In this document: positions 1 to 11,622 of the stretch, in pieces | How positions within the stretch are numbered: the first letter of the stretch is position 1 | How the letters are laid out: the number at the start of each line of letters is the position of its first letter | Assembly: GCA_035384605.1 (NCBI GenBank) | Contig: DAOOIV010000040.1 | Coordinates: 1 to 41,848 of the forward strand | Reading direction: 5' to 3' | Source: Phycisphaerae bacterium | Lineage (GTDB): Bacteria; Planctomycetota; Phycisphaerae; UBA1845; PWPN01 | DNA: 41,848 bases | The notes under the pieces: generated by a model | Seen by the model: only the letters and a program-made list of their open reading frames with translations | What the model was told of the DNA's origin: nothing | Databases searched by the model: none | Program-made: the position numbers and the translations under genes

Positions 1-392
1 TCTGGCTCTCGGTTTCGCCGTCATCGGGCGGCATCGAACAGGAAACCGACATCATCGACGTTGCGTATCAGACGGCCGGGCTTCCCCTGGGGCTCTACAC
101 GGCCTCGATCACGGTGTCCGATACCGGTGGTCACAGCCCGCCGGCAGTGGTCAGCGTGACCTTGCAGGTAAGGCCGCTCCCGGCGGATCTGGACACCGAC
201 GGAGACGTAGACCAGGAAGATTTCGGCCGACTGCAGGTGTGCTTGTCCGGCAACGGCGTCGTTCAAACGGCCCCCGAGTGCGATCTCGGCCGGCTCGACA
301 ACGACGGCGATGTAGACAGGGATGACGTCACGCTGTTTCTGGGATGTATCAGCGGACCGTCGGTCCCAGCCGATCCCGAGTGCGTCAAATGA
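1..392 (+). CDS. Secreted protein C-terminus, BACON-like plus dockerin-like domain (5' partial)
   Basis: The frame is open from base 3 and ends at TGA 390-392; the start lies outside the window. The first ~55 residues (VSPSSGGIEQ, then AGLPLGLYTASITVSD) resemble the repeating beta-sandwich of BACON or related Ig-like domains. After the linker RPLPA come two calcium-loop segments, LDTDGDVDQEDF and LDNDGDVDRDDV, each followed by a Cys-containing helix (VCLSG, GCISG) and a closing DPEC. This is the dockerin type I-like tail common in secreted planctomycete proteins. No cohesin is visible in the window, so its partner is unknown. The enzymatic or adhesive part is upstream and unseen, so overall function cannot be assigned. 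Confidence 0.8.
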   Translation, partial: WLSVSPSSGGIEQETDIIDVAYQTAGLPLGLYTASITVSDTGGHSPPAVVSVTLQVRPLPADLDTDGDVDQEDFGRLQVCLSGNGVVQTAPECDLGRLDNDGDVDRDDVTLFLGCISGPSVPADPECVK

Positions 393-731
393 GAGCATAT
401 GTCAAAACCGCAGCGTCGAGGTTGCCGCGGCGACCGAGACCTGCCATATTGTTGAGCTCGGGCCGGCAGGTCTCCGCTGCCTTCGGCGGCTCCGACCATG
501 CCCTGCCCTCTTGACACGCGTTCTGAGTGACAACTGCGTCGGAGCCGTTCAGGACGAGGGTGACCGTCCGTATCGACGTGCTGTACGCTCTCCACTCCCG
601 CGGAGAAAGGAGTTGAAACGGGATCCCGATGTGAGACGGTTCTGGTCGGTGTCCGCCATCAGCGACTTGCTTTCGCACCGACACCAAGCCATGACACATT
701 GCTGAGGCTTCACATTCAAAGGGCGGAAATC
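393..731. other. Intergenic region with one hairpin
   Basis: 339 bases without a credible gene between the dockerin-like protein and the GH5-like lipoprotein. The only structure seen is the perfect 10-bp inverted repeat at 436-474. A GGAG-like sequence at 606-612 precedes only an ATG-TGA pair and does not start a gene. Confidence 0.6.
436..474. terminator. 10-bp perfect inverted repeat, possible transcript end
   Basis: GAGACCTGCC (436-445) is the exact reverse complement of GGCAGGTCTC (465-474), with a 19-nt loop. It lies 43 bp after the stop of the upstream gene. No T-run follows, so a canonical intrinsic terminator is not supported; it may stabilise the 3' end. Confidence 0.35.
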
Positions 732-2009
732 ATGTCATACATCCGAATACTGCTGCTCGGTGGCCTCGCGCTCTGGACGGGTTGTTCAGCACCGACAACC
801 ATCGGCTATCCGGCCGTCTCGCCCGATGGCAAAGGTTTCGTTAGCGGCGGAACGTCCTTTCTCGTCTGGGGCTTCAACTACGACCGCTCGGTCATCTCGG
901 GACGGGATGTGTTGCTCGAAGATGTCCTTCGGGAACAGCCGGCCAAGCTCGATCGCGATTTCGCGATGATGCGAAGAATGGGCGGCAACACCGTGCGTCT
1001 CTTCTGCCAGATGGGTGAATACTTTGAGCGTCCCGACCACATCAATGCTGCCGCGTTTGAACGGCTTTCCATGGCACTGGACGCGGCCGACCGGGCAGAT
1101 CTGAAGGTCCTGCTCGTGGGGCTGTGCCACATACGCAAGTCGACCATCCCGGTGTGGCTCGTTGAGGCGGATGACGACACGGTCGAAAGACACGAGGAGC
1201 TGTTCTGGCGCCAAACGGCGAAACGATTCCGCGACCATCCTGCCATCCTGGCGTATGACTTGCAAAACGAACCGGCCGTCCACGGCAGCGACAGCCGCGA
1301 CCTGGTCGTCGGCTGCTTCTCGATGCGCGGCGGCGAGCAGTTCTGCTACGTCCACATGCACGGGCGGCAGGCATCCAGGCGGTGGGCCGAGTGGGTGCAC
1401 GGTCGGTTCGGAACCGAAGCGGCAGTGCGGGCGGCGTGGAAAGACTATCCTCGTCCGGGCGAGAACTGGTTCTCGCCGGCCCTTCCGAAGACCTCCCGGG
1501 AGGACCCCCGTTTGGGAGACCTCTTGGCCTGCCACCGGGACCTTCTGCAGGCCTGGGCTCAACGGATGCGGTCGGCCATCCGTGAGAACGACGGCAACCA
1601 CCTGATCACTGTTGGTGCCCTCAACCCCGCCGTCTTCGCCGACATCGTGGATTTCCATTGTGCCCATCTTTACCCCAAACAGGACCTCACACTCGAAGCC
1701 AACGAACAGGCTTGGCGCGATCACTTGTCGCGGCTTCCGCCCGGCAAGCCGATCGTTGTCGAGGAGTTCTACCCCCTCGCCTACCCCCATCGCGCCGACG
1801 GCCAAGCCGCAACGGCTACAGAACTGATCGCCGCCGTCCGCCGAGCCGCCGGGCCACACGGGGCGGGCTTCGTGAGTTTCTACTGGGGACCGGCCGAGGA
1901 GGTCATCGAAAGCCCCATGGGACAAGCTCTCTATCAGAACTGGCTCGACGCGTGGTCATCCGCGGGACGCGTCGCCTCTGGGACCCCGTCGACCACCCAC
2001 TCGCGGTAG
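732..2009 (+). CDS. GH5-like glycoside hydrolase lipoprotein
   Basis: 425 aa from ATG 732. This start puts a lipoprotein signal peptide (MSYIRILLLGGLALWTGC, lipobox LWTGC) at the N-terminus; an in-frame start at 699 would place 11 polar residues before it. The body is a TIM-barrel glycosidase of clan GH-A, closest to GH5/mannanase-type cellulase domains. GGNTVRLF marks an early strand, LQNEP carries the acid/base Glu (about residue 180), and IVVEEF carries the nucleophile Glu (about residues 344-345). Both catalytic glutamates are present, so it is probably active. It is predicted to be membrane-anchored and to hydrolyse beta-linked polysaccharide or oligosaccharide; the substrate cannot be told from sequence. 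It appears monocistronic, with no strong Shine-Dalgarno. Confidence 0.8.
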   Translation: MSYIRILLLGGLALWTGCSAPTTIGYPAVSPDGKGFVSGGTSFLVWGFNYDRSVISGRDVLLEDVLREQPAKLDRDFAMMRRMGGNTVRLFCQMGEYFERPDHINAAAFERLSMALDAADRADLKVLLVGLCHIRKSTIPVWLVEADDDTVERHEELFWRQTAKRFRDHPAILAYDLQNEPAVHGSDSRDLVVGCFSMRGGEQFCYVHMHGRQASRRWAEWVHGRFGTEAAVRAAWKDYPRPGENWFSPALPKTSREDPRLGDLLACHRDLLQAWAQRMRSAIRENDGNHLITVGALNPAVFADIVDFHCAHLYPKQDLTLEANEQAWRDHLSRLPPGKPIVVEEFYPLAYPHRADGQAATATELIAAVRRAAGPHGAGFVSFYWGPAEEVIESPMGQALYQNWLDAWSSAGRVASGTPSTTHSR

Positions 2010-2045
2010 GACAGGACCGCTGAAGGCGGCGCAGACCCGCCGCCA

Positions 2046-2057
2046 CCGGTTAACCGG
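2046..2057. repeat. 12-bp perfect palindrome
   Basis: CCGGTTAACCGG is a perfect palindrome 37 bp after the GH5-like stop and 82 bp beyond the PilZ stop on the other strand. It could be a protein-binding site or weak hairpin; no T-tract follows. Low significance alone. Confidence 0.3.
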
Positions 2058-2138
2058 CACGCAGCAGGCCTCGGTTGCCGTGGCACCCCCCCACATGCCG
2101 CCCCGACGGTAGGCCTGCGGTGCTTTTCGCGGGGGCTC

Positions 2139-2549
2139 TTACCGGTCTGTGGAATGGGCCTGCTTGTCTCCTGAACCGAATTCCAGCTTGATGCCCACGC
2201 GGACAGCGCCGGGTAATCTGGTGTGGTAAATTGCCCTGCCCGACAGCCGGAAGATGCGCCCGCTGACGTGCAGCTCGACCGTAACAGAGGTATTCGGCTC
2301 AATCTTGCGCGGCACGCGGAGAGCCATGCCTTCTTCGGAAACGTCCAGCAACTGGCACCCTTGAAGGGTTTGTGCTGCCTGCTTGTCGGCGGAGTCGATG
2401 AAGACCGTCGCCCAGCCGGCCATTCGGAAACGCAGATGTTTTCTACGTCCCTTCGCATAGGACGGCGACGAATCTCGCTCTTTGTACGTGAAGAGAGCCT
2501 CGCGCCACTTTTCCCTTGTCATGTACTCAGCGACAAGCCCTGTCGACAT
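2139..2549 (-). CDS. PilZ-domain protein, putative c-di-GMP effector
   Basis: 136 aa from ATG 2549, with GGGGGA five bases upstream. Residues ~35-125 form a PilZ domain: the RRKHLRF segment supplies the RxxxR arginines that clamp c-di-GMP, and DVSEEGMAL is the (D/N)xSxxG loop. Both ligand motifs are intact, so c-di-GMP binding is expected. There is no output domain, which makes it a stand-alone PilZ adaptor, presumably cytoplasmic and acting by protein contact. The N-terminal 30 residues are polar and unassigned. It is transcribed convergently with the GH5-like gene and has no operon partner, so its target is unknown. Confidence 0.82.
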   Translation of the reverse strand: MSTGLVAEYMTREKWREALFTYKERDSSPSYAKGRRKHLRFRMAGWATVFIDSADKQAAQTLQGCQLLDVSEEGMALRVPRKIEPNTSVTVELHVSGRIFRLSGRAIYHTRLPGAVRVGIKLEFGSGDKQAHSTDR

Positions 2550-2601
2550 GAGTGTCCCCCGTTCTCGGCTGTCGTTTGTCCGGCCAGTTGTCTATTCGGC
2601 G

Positions 2602-2610
2602 ATTATCGCA
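2602..2610 (-). promoter_or_regulatory. Extended -10 promoter candidate for the PilZ gene
   Basis: On the minus strand the sequence reads TGC-GATAAT, an extended -10 (TGn plus five of six TATAAT bases). A start about 7 nt downstream would give a leader of roughly 45 nt before ATG 2549. No matching -35 box is seen, which extended -10 promoters can tolerate. Confidence 0.35.
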
Positions 2611-3018
2611 TGCCTCTGCAACAGGACGGCGACATCCTTCCTATTCTCCCCGGTTATCCGGACTTATGCGGAAGCTGTTTCCGAAAAACACTCCCGCCGA
2701 GTAAGGGCTGTTTGCCCGATGCCGCCGGCCGAAACGGTAGATGCCCGGAGGGTTCGGCCCGGGTCGGCGACGAACTCTTGATGCCCCGGGCGGCGCCTTT
2801 GTGCCAGGCGTCTGCCTGTCTGTTGCCGTTTGCCCTTGAATCCAACGCTTGTCCTTGCCCGTGCGGCGGCGAAGGTCTCCCTTGGCCCATCCTTGAGCTG
2901 CCGCCAGTGTCCTACGGTGGTCCGGCGATATTGCATTCGCCTTGCGTTGTTCGTACCTTGATAGGGGTGGCACGCTCTTCGTGCCCGGCGGCGAGCGAAG
3001 TCGCAAGACACGCCTCCC
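2611..3018. other. Intergenic region, no gene seen
   Basis: About 400 bases between the PilZ promoter region and the tRNA. Open frames on both strands are proline/arginine-rich, lack ribosome binding sites and match no family I recognise. I see nothing else here. Confidence 0.5.
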
Positions 3019-3091
3019 GGGCCCGTAGCTCAGTGGTGAGAGCAGGTGACTCATAATCACTTGGTCGGGGGTTCGAATCCCTCCGGGCCCA
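3019..3091 (+). tRNA. tRNA with CAT anticodon, probably tRNA-Ile2 (k2C); Met is the alternative
   Basis: A 73-nt cloverleaf folds fully. Acceptor GGGCCCG (3019-3025) pairs with 3084-3090, with discriminator A3091. The D-stem GCTC pairs with GAGC. The anticodon stem 3045-3049/3057-3061 includes one G-U pair. The anticodon loop CTCATAA has CAT at 3052-3054. The T-arm is GGGGG-TTCGAAT-CCCTC. CCA is not encoded. The D- and anticodon arms (AGCTCAGTGG, ACTCATAATC, CTTGGTCG) resemble the minor tRNA-Ile whose C34 is changed to lysidine by TilS to read AUA, more than elongator Met. It is not initiator: the first acceptor pair is a normal G-C and the anticodon stem lacks three G-C pairs. No integrase gene flanks it. 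Confidence 0.9.
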
Positions 3092-3340
3092 TAAGCTTAC
3101 AGGCATCGGACTCACACTCGGTCTTACCGCATCCCGAGGCGTCGCGATCGCGTTCGTCATCGGCCGGTTCTCACGTGCCGCCTTCCCGAGGCCTCCGGAA
3201 CGCGCACCGCGAACCCCACTACTCGCCCATGCTCACGCTCGGGCTCGCCGGCTCCCGGGACCATCCTCTCTCGGAAAACCCGGGCAGGAACGGTTTCGCC
3301 GATGCCGCTCTCGGAACGGACTCCGCCGCGCAGGACGTGG

Positions 3341-6300
3341 TCAAGGCTGATGATTCCGCGGCCAGGGAAATCGAGCCAGAACGCGCACCCCGCCGCGGCG
3401 CAGGCTCTCCACGCGCAGCTCACCGCCCAGGGCCGTGGCCCGTTCCCTCATGCCCACGATTCCAAGGGACGCCGTCCCCTCAAGTTTCGACGGATCCGCA
3501 CCGGTGCCATTATCGGTCACACGCAGTTCAATACCCCTGGGCGTCGCCCGAAGCTTCACTTCGCATCGCGTCGCGTTTGAATGCCGAAGAACGTTGGTGA
3601 GGGCTTCCTGGGTGATCCGATAAATCGTCGTTTTCAACGGGTTCTGCACGTTCAGATTGGGCGGCTCTGCCTTGACGCGGCAGGTCAAACCGCCGCTCTG
3701 GCCGTACTCGGTGATCAGAGACTGCAATGCCTCCGGCAAGGTCTGGTAGTCAAATACCGCGGGACGCAGGCTTTTGGCCAGGTTCCGAACCGTCTCCGTC
3801 ATGCGCGTCTGCAAGTCTCTGACTTCTGAAAGCCGCTCTCTGATCGGCGGCTCCACCGCCGCCAGGTGAGACTCCAGCCACGCCAAGGCAAGATTCATGG
3901 CCGTCAACTGCTGGCCGAGTTCGTCATGCAGCTCTCTGGAGAGTCTTGCCCGCTCTTTGTCGAGCAGGGCCGCAGCCTCGCGGCCCAACCGCCGGATCTG
4001 TTCGAGTTGAGCCTCCTCGCGGCTCATGTCCGTGAAGTTTCCCACAACCAGCTCACCGCCGTCGTCCAGGACGAGCCGGCTGAACGTCGCCGCGAGAGAC
4101 ACGACCGAGCCGTCCTTGCGTTCGGTGCGCAGACGCCCACGCCAGACCCCCGTCTTGTGCAAACCGGCCAACACGTTGTCGCCGTGCCCTTCCCCCTTTC
4201 GGATACTGTCCCTGAACGCTTTCAAGACCTCCAGCTCCTCGAGGGACGAGCAACCCAGCATGGCGAGCATCGAGGCGTTGGCATAGGTCAAGTGCCAGCT
4301 CCCGTCCCAGATGGCGATGCCCTCCCCTGCGTTCTTCACCGCCTCGGCCAACCGCACGGAAGCGGATTGCATGGCTCTCCATGCGGTGATGTCACGCATC
4401 AGGACAATGCAGCCCATGGGTGCGCCCGACTCATTGCGGAGCAGGGTGCTGCGCATCGACGCGAGGAAGGTTGAACCGTCCTTCCGTACATGCCCCGTTT
4501 CCTCTTCGAACTCGCCTTTGGTGACAGTCTGCCGGATTGCCTGATAGACGGCCGGCGCCTGTTCGGAAGTGTGAAAAACCGACAAAGGCTTGCCGAGAAA
4601 GTCGGCGTCTCCTCCGCCGTGCATCGCCGCGCACGCCCGGTTCAGGAACAACACCTTGCCGTCCAGATCGACGACGGCCACGCCTTCGCTGGTTTGCTCG
4701 ACCACTTGCGAAAGCAGCTTCAGCCGTTGCTGCGCTTCACGTTCCGCCGTCACGTCGATAATGATGGAATCATGTCTCACGAGCCGGTTGTTTGAGTCAT
4801 GCACGGGCACGACGTACCGTTGCAGGTAAACAGGCGTTCGACGTTTGCCGTGAATGATGCGGTATGTCATGCTGAACGGCTTGCGCGATGAGATGCCTTC
4901 TTCGAAACTCGCGTATGTCGCCCGCCGGTCTTCCGGGTGAACAATGGCTGCTCCCAGGTGCGGGTCCGAAAAGATCTGCGCATGGTCGTAGCCCAGGATA
5001 CCTTCCGTGTCGCCTTCCAGCAGCAGGACACGCCCCGTGTCCGCCTCGACCGAGGACAGGGCGATCGGAAGCGACTCCACCATCTGTCGTATTCTGGCCT
5101 CGCTCCGTTGAAACGACTCCTCAACCCGCCGACGCTCCGTGATGTCACGCAGGATCGTGGCCACGCGAACCACCTGATCAGATTCCATGATCGGGATTTT
5201 GCGGATCTCCAATACGACGGACGTATCCTGCACGCGCGTCTCGAGCTCGTATTCGATACTCTCGCCGCTGTTAAAGATCTGTTTATAGTGGTCAAGGCTG
5301 CTCTCGGGAATAAGGGGAACCGCCTCGGTTAATGGCCGGCCCACCGGTTCCGCCCGGATCCCCAAGCGCTCAATCCAGTTGCGAAAAGCCTGATTGACCA
5401 GCACGATCCGGTAATCCCGGTCGATCACGTGAATCGCGTCCGTCATGGCGTCGAGAACGGCGCGATGCTGGCGCTCAGCGGCCAGCATTTCCTGCTCCAT
5501 CTGCTTGAGGTGAGTGATATCGCGATTCAGTCCGACAAACCCCACGACTTCTCCCGTACGTTCATCCCGCAGCGGAACCTTCGTCACCAGGGTCCACACC
5601 GGGGCCTTGCCCGGATACCGGGCCTCTTGTTCGACGTTGACCAGGGGCTCGCCCGTTTCGAGAATGTGACGCTCCTCCTGCAAATACTGCTGAGCCGCAT
5701 CCGGCGGGAAGAAATCAGCGTCCGTTTTCCCGATCAACTCGCTCAGGTTTGAAAGCCCGAATCGCGACAGAACGGTCCGGTTCACCAGACGGAAGCGCGA
5801 CTCGCGATCCTTGACGTAGATCTGGTCCGGCAGATGATCGATCAGCGTCTGCAGCAGGTTCCGCTGGCGATCCAGGGCCTGCCGGGTGAGGTCTTGCTCC
5901 TGGGCGCGTTGCTCCAATTGTTCGCTTGCCCGCAACAGTTCGTCCCCCTGCAAACGAAAACGCTCCTGAAGCAGTTGGTGCGCCTTCTTCAGTTCCGCCT
6001 CGGCTTGTTTGCGCCGGGTGATGTCAGTGAACGTACAACCCACCATTTGCGTGAGGCCTTCGTGGTAGATGGGGTTGTACCAGATCAGCGCATCAAACTC
6101 GTGCCCGTCCCTGCTTCGCAGGCGGCATTCGATCTCGCCTCCGCCCCGACCGAGGCCCCGAGCCACCGACTCCCGGAAGACCCTGCCCTCCCGCGGATCG
6201 GCCAGCAATTCATCGAAATGCAAACCCTTGAGAAACTGCGAAGATCGCCGGAAAACGGCATGGGCCGACAGGTTCGCAAACCAGACCCGCCACGCCGTGT

Positions 6301-7015
6301 CGAACACCAGGATCGGAGCCTGGCTGCTTTCGATCACCGAATGAATGACGCTGTCATCAACCTCGTCAAAGAAGTTGACCGGCTCATACGCCGGGAGGCG
6401 CAGAACGTCAACGATGGCGCACCGTATCCTGGCCAGAAGGTCGGGAGACATGGGCCGCTCCGGGTCGCCGATCTGGCAGTAGCCCGAGGCTCGCTGCTCG
6501 TAAGCATGCACGTGGCCTCGCAGTCCATCCATATTCCCAAGTAGAAGTCCCCGCTCCACCATCGGCCAACCCGGCGGATGCACCATCAGGTCGTGCAGGG
6601 TCGGACCGTTGAAAAGCGCATGCCCCCCGGGCTTGACGGCCACCACGGCCAGGTGAAAACGCCCTTGGAGGTTCCGCAGGCTGTCCCAGTCCGTCACACG
6701 GGTGCAGTGGTGCCCCAGGTCCTGACAGACCTGCGCCAGCGATTCCATCGCCGGCGATGGGGCGATGCAGAGAATCTCGGCCGGGGCGCACGCGCGGCCT
6801 TCGTCACCGCAGCCCGATTCCCCCGGGGCGACGGATGACCCGTCGGCGGGCGCGGAATCGCGAGACAGCCGAGGCAGGTACTCGAATGGTTGCTCGTCTC
6901 GTTCAAGAGGAAGCACTTCTCGAGCGGAAGCCTCCCGCTCCAGTAAGGCCACTCTTGCTCGCAGCGCGTGCAACTCATCCACAAGCTGCTTCTTGGTCTT
7001 CCTGAGGTCGTCCAT
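3341..7015 (-). CDS. Six-PAS sensor histidine kinase (HisKA_3/NarL-type output)
   Basis: 1224 aa from ATG 7015, preceded by GGTGAG seven bases upstream; a GTG at 7027 is less well placed. Order: coiled coil (1-50); a receiver-like alpha/beta segment (~65-195) in which the phosphoacceptor Asp position appears to be Val (HLAVVAV); six PAS domains (~225-340, 385-500, 515-630, 640-765, 770-890, 895-1005); HisKA_3 dimerisation helix with the phospho-His in RELHDELGQQL; and a HATPase with N-box QEALTNVLRHS and G-boxes VTDNGTGAD and GIVGMRERA. No membrane segment is seen, so it is probably cytoplasmic. HisKA_3 kinases normally phosphorylate LuxR/NarL-type regulators, but no response regulator is encoded in this window. 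Signals are unknown; no cofactor-binding residue could be assigned in the PAS domains. Confidence 0.9.
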   Translation of the reverse strand: MDDLRKTKKQLVDELHALRARVALLEREASAREVLPLERDEQPFEYLPRLSRDSAPADGSSVAPGESGCGDEGRACAPAEILCIAPSPAMESLAQVCQDLGHHCTRVTDWDSLRNLQGRFHLAVVAVKPGGHALFNGPTLHDLMVHPPGWPMVERGLLLGNMDGLRGHVHAYEQRASGYCQIGDPERPMSPDLLARIRCAIVDVLRLPAYEPVNFFDEVDDSVIHSVIESSQAPILVFDTAWRVWFANLSAHAVFRRSSQFLKGLHFDELLADPREGRVFRESVARGLGRGGGEIECRLRSRDGHEFDALIWYNPIYHEGLTQMVGCTFTDITRRKQAEAELKKAHQLLQERFRLQGDELLRASEQLEQRAQEQDLTRQALDRQRNLLQTLIDHLPDQIYVKDRESRFRLVNRTVLSRFGLSNLSELIGKTDADFFPPDAAQQYLQEERHILETGEPLVNVEQEARYPGKAPVWTLVTKVPLRDERTGEVVGFVGLNRDITHLKQMEQEMLAAERQHRAVLDAMTDAIHVIDRDYRIVLVNQAFRNWIERLGIRAEPVGRPLTEAVPLIPESSLDHYKQIFNSGESIEYELETRVQDTSVVLEIRKIPIMESDQVVRVATILRDITERRRVEESFQRSEARIRQMVESLPIALSSVEADTGRVLLLEGDTEGILGYDHAQIFSDPHLGAAIVHPEDRRATYASFEEGISSRKPFSMTYRIIHGKRRTPVYLQRYVVPVHDSNNRLVRHDSIIIDVTAEREAQQRLKLLSQVVEQTSEGVAVVDLDGKVLFLNRACAAMHGGGDADFLGKPLSVFHTSEQAPAVYQAIRQTVTKGEFEEETGHVRKDGSTFLASMRSTLLRNESGAPMGCIVLMRDITAWRAMQSASVRLAEAVKNAGEGIAIWDGSWHLTYANASMLAMLGCSSLEELEVLKAFRDSIRKGEGHGDNVLAGLHKTGVWRGRLRTERKDGSVVSLAATFSRLVLDDGGELVVGNFTDMSREEAQLEQIRRLGREAAALLDKERARLSRELHDELGQQLTAMNLALAWLESHLAAVEPPIRERLSEVRDLQTRMTETVRNLAKSLRPAVFDYQTLPEALQSLITEYGQSGGLTCRVKAEPPNLNVQNPLKTTIYRITQEALTNVLRHSNATRCEVKLRATPRGIELRVTDNGTGADPSKLEGTASLGIVGMRERATALGGELRVESLRRGGVRVLARFPWPRNHQP

Positions 7016-7305
7016 ATGATGTCTCACCAGCCTTCCGCAGGGTCCTCAGAACCTCCGGACGCCGATTCCGGCTGTCCAGGGCCAGACATGTCGAGACAGT
7101 ATGCGTTCCCCCCTGGGGTCCGCAATCGATGACCCCCCGCTAACGTGCGACACGTGCATAGACTATTGTACCTTTTCACGACGAAATAGAAAGGTACACA
7201 CGAAGGAGGCGTTTGGGGCGGGCGCACGCCGCCGCGCGCCCTTCCGCGCCGGGACCCGGAACCCGCGCGTCCTTTGGCAAATAAAAAGGCGGGGCTTTGC
7301 CGGGT
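7016..7305. other. Intergenic/promoter region between the divergent kinase and guaA-type gene
   Basis: It holds the inverted repeat at 7167-7198 and a second inverted repeat GGCAAA (7276-7281)/TTTGCC (7296-7301), just before the -35 box of the plus-strand operon. No gene is seen. Confidence 0.6.
7165..7198 (-). promoter_or_regulatory. Inverted repeat overlapping a -10-like box upstream of the PAS kinase
   Basis: TGTACCTTT (7167-7175) and AAAGGTACA (7190-7198) are exact reverse complements, 14 nt apart. On the minus strand the inner edge reads TACAAT (7170-7165), five of six bases of a -10 box, about 150 nt before the kinase start. No good -35 is seen. A repressor or activator site over the kinase promoter is the likely reading. 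Confidence 0.4.
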
Positions 7306-7334
7306 TTGACATGGATTCCTAATCTCATTATATC
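7306..7334 (+). promoter_or_regulatory. Sigma-70-type promoter of the guaA-type/carB/hisF operon
   Basis: A perfect -35 box TTGACA (7306-7311) is separated by exactly 17 nt from TATATC (7329-7334, four of six matches). Transcription would start near 7341, giving a leader of about 75 nt before ATG 7416. Confidence 0.6.
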
Positions 7335-7415
7335 AAACGCCCAATCTAAAGCCTCAGGTTGTCTCGCTGGCGCGATCCTGGTCGTCTCCGGTGCCCTGCC
7401 GGGAAGGAGAGTGCG

Positions 7416-8354
7416 ATGGCTATCGACTGTCGACAGTTTGTTGAGGAGCAGATTCGCGAGCTGCGTGCGAAGGTCGGGAAAGAAACCGCTATCACGGCCC
7501 TAAGCGGCGGCGTCGACAGCTCCGTGGTGACCGTTCTGGGCCATAAAGCCTTGGGCTCCCGGCTCAAGACGGTCTTCGTGGACAACGCCTTGATGCGCGA
7601 GAACGAGCCGCAGCGGGTGGTTGAGATCTTCGGAAAGATGGGGATCAAGGTCGACCTGATCGACGCACGGGAAGAGTTCCTCTCGGCCCTCGCCGGCCTG
7701 ACCGATCCGGAACAGAAGCGGAACGCCATCACCAACACCTTCTACTCTAGGGTGTTCGGCCGGCTGGTCCGGGAGTCCGGGGCCAGGTTCCTTCTTCACG
7801 GGACGATTCTGACCGACATCGAGGAGACCGTCGCCGGAATCAAACGGCAGCACAATATTCTCGCACAACTCGGAATCAAACCGGAGGAGGCCTACGGTTA
7901 CACGGTGCTCGAACCTCTGAGCACGCTTCGGAAAGACGGCGTGCGGGAGGTCGCGAGGTTCCTGGGCCTGCCGAACGAGATCTCCGAGCGAATGCCCTTC
8001 CCGGGACCGGCCCTGGCAGCGCGAATCGTCGGCGAGGTCACCCGCGAACGGCTCGACACCGTTCGAGCCGCGACCGCCATCGTCGAGGAGGAACTGATCA
8101 ACTGCGGGGCCTTCCAGTACATGGCTGTTCTGCTGAATGACAAGGCCACCGGCATCCGCGACAACAAACGCGAGTTCGGCCAGATCATCGTCGTACGCTG
8201 CATGGAAAGCGTCGACGCCCGCGAGGCCACCGTGACGCGGCCGTCGTGGGAGACGCTTGACCGGATTTCGCAGCGGATCACGCAGATCAAAGGCGTGAAC
8301 CGTTGCCTGTACGACCTGACGCCCAAACCGCCGGCAACCATCGAGTACGTATGA
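7416..8354 (+). CDS. GMP-synthase-type ATP pyrophosphatase subunit, stand-alone (no glutaminase domain)
   Basis: 312 aa from ATG 7416, with a strong GGAAGGAGA site at 7402-7410; the upstream in-frame start at 7359 lacks one. The protein matches the C-terminal half of GuaA: the PP-loop SGGVDSS (about 30-36) binds ATP pyrophosphate, followed by LLHGT and the dimerisation/XMP-binding part with MPFPGPALA and TRPSWE. The family adenylates XMP and aminates it to GMP. The usual fused class-I glutaminase is absent, so ammonia must come from a separate subunit (as in archaeal GuaAa/GuaAb) or from free ammonium. The family HHNVGG segment is altered to RQHNILAQLG, so substrate identity is not certain. 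It lies 34 bp upstream of carB in the same operon. Confidence 0.8.
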   Translation: MAIDCRQFVEEQIRELRAKVGKETAITALSGGVDSSVVTVLGHKALGSRLKTVFVDNALMRENEPQRVVEIFGKMGIKVDLIDAREEFLSALAGLTDPEQKRNAITNTFYSRVFGRLVRESGARFLLHGTILTDIEETVAGIKRQHNILAQLGIKPEEAYGYTVLEPLSTLRKDGVREVARFLGLPNEISERMPFPGPALAARIVGEVTRERLDTVRAATAIVEEELINCGAFQYMAVLLNDKATGIRDNKREFGQIIVVRCMESVDAREATVTRPSWETLDRISQRITQIKGVNRCLYDLTPKPPATIEYV

Positions 8355-8388
8355 CCTTATCCAGGATCGGGAGGCGGGAACTACCCAG

Positions 8389-11618
<3,230 letters not shown>

Positions 11619-11622
<4 letters not shown>

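Noticed and set aside
786..1925. Long minus-strand open frame (379 aa) opposite the GH5-like gene
   Set aside because: It lies wholly antisense to a gene with a signal peptide and catalytic motifs, has no ribosome binding site or family motif, and is a typical GC-rich shadow frame.
2223..3056. 277-aa plus-strand open frame overlapping the PilZ gene and tRNA
   Set aside because: It runs into the tRNA and opposes a PilZ protein with both ligand motifs; its composition is Cys/Pro/Arg-rich without pattern.
3019..3091. Integration site at the tRNA with a flanking genomic island
   Set aside because: No integrase gene and no direct repeat of the tRNA 3' end were found nearby.
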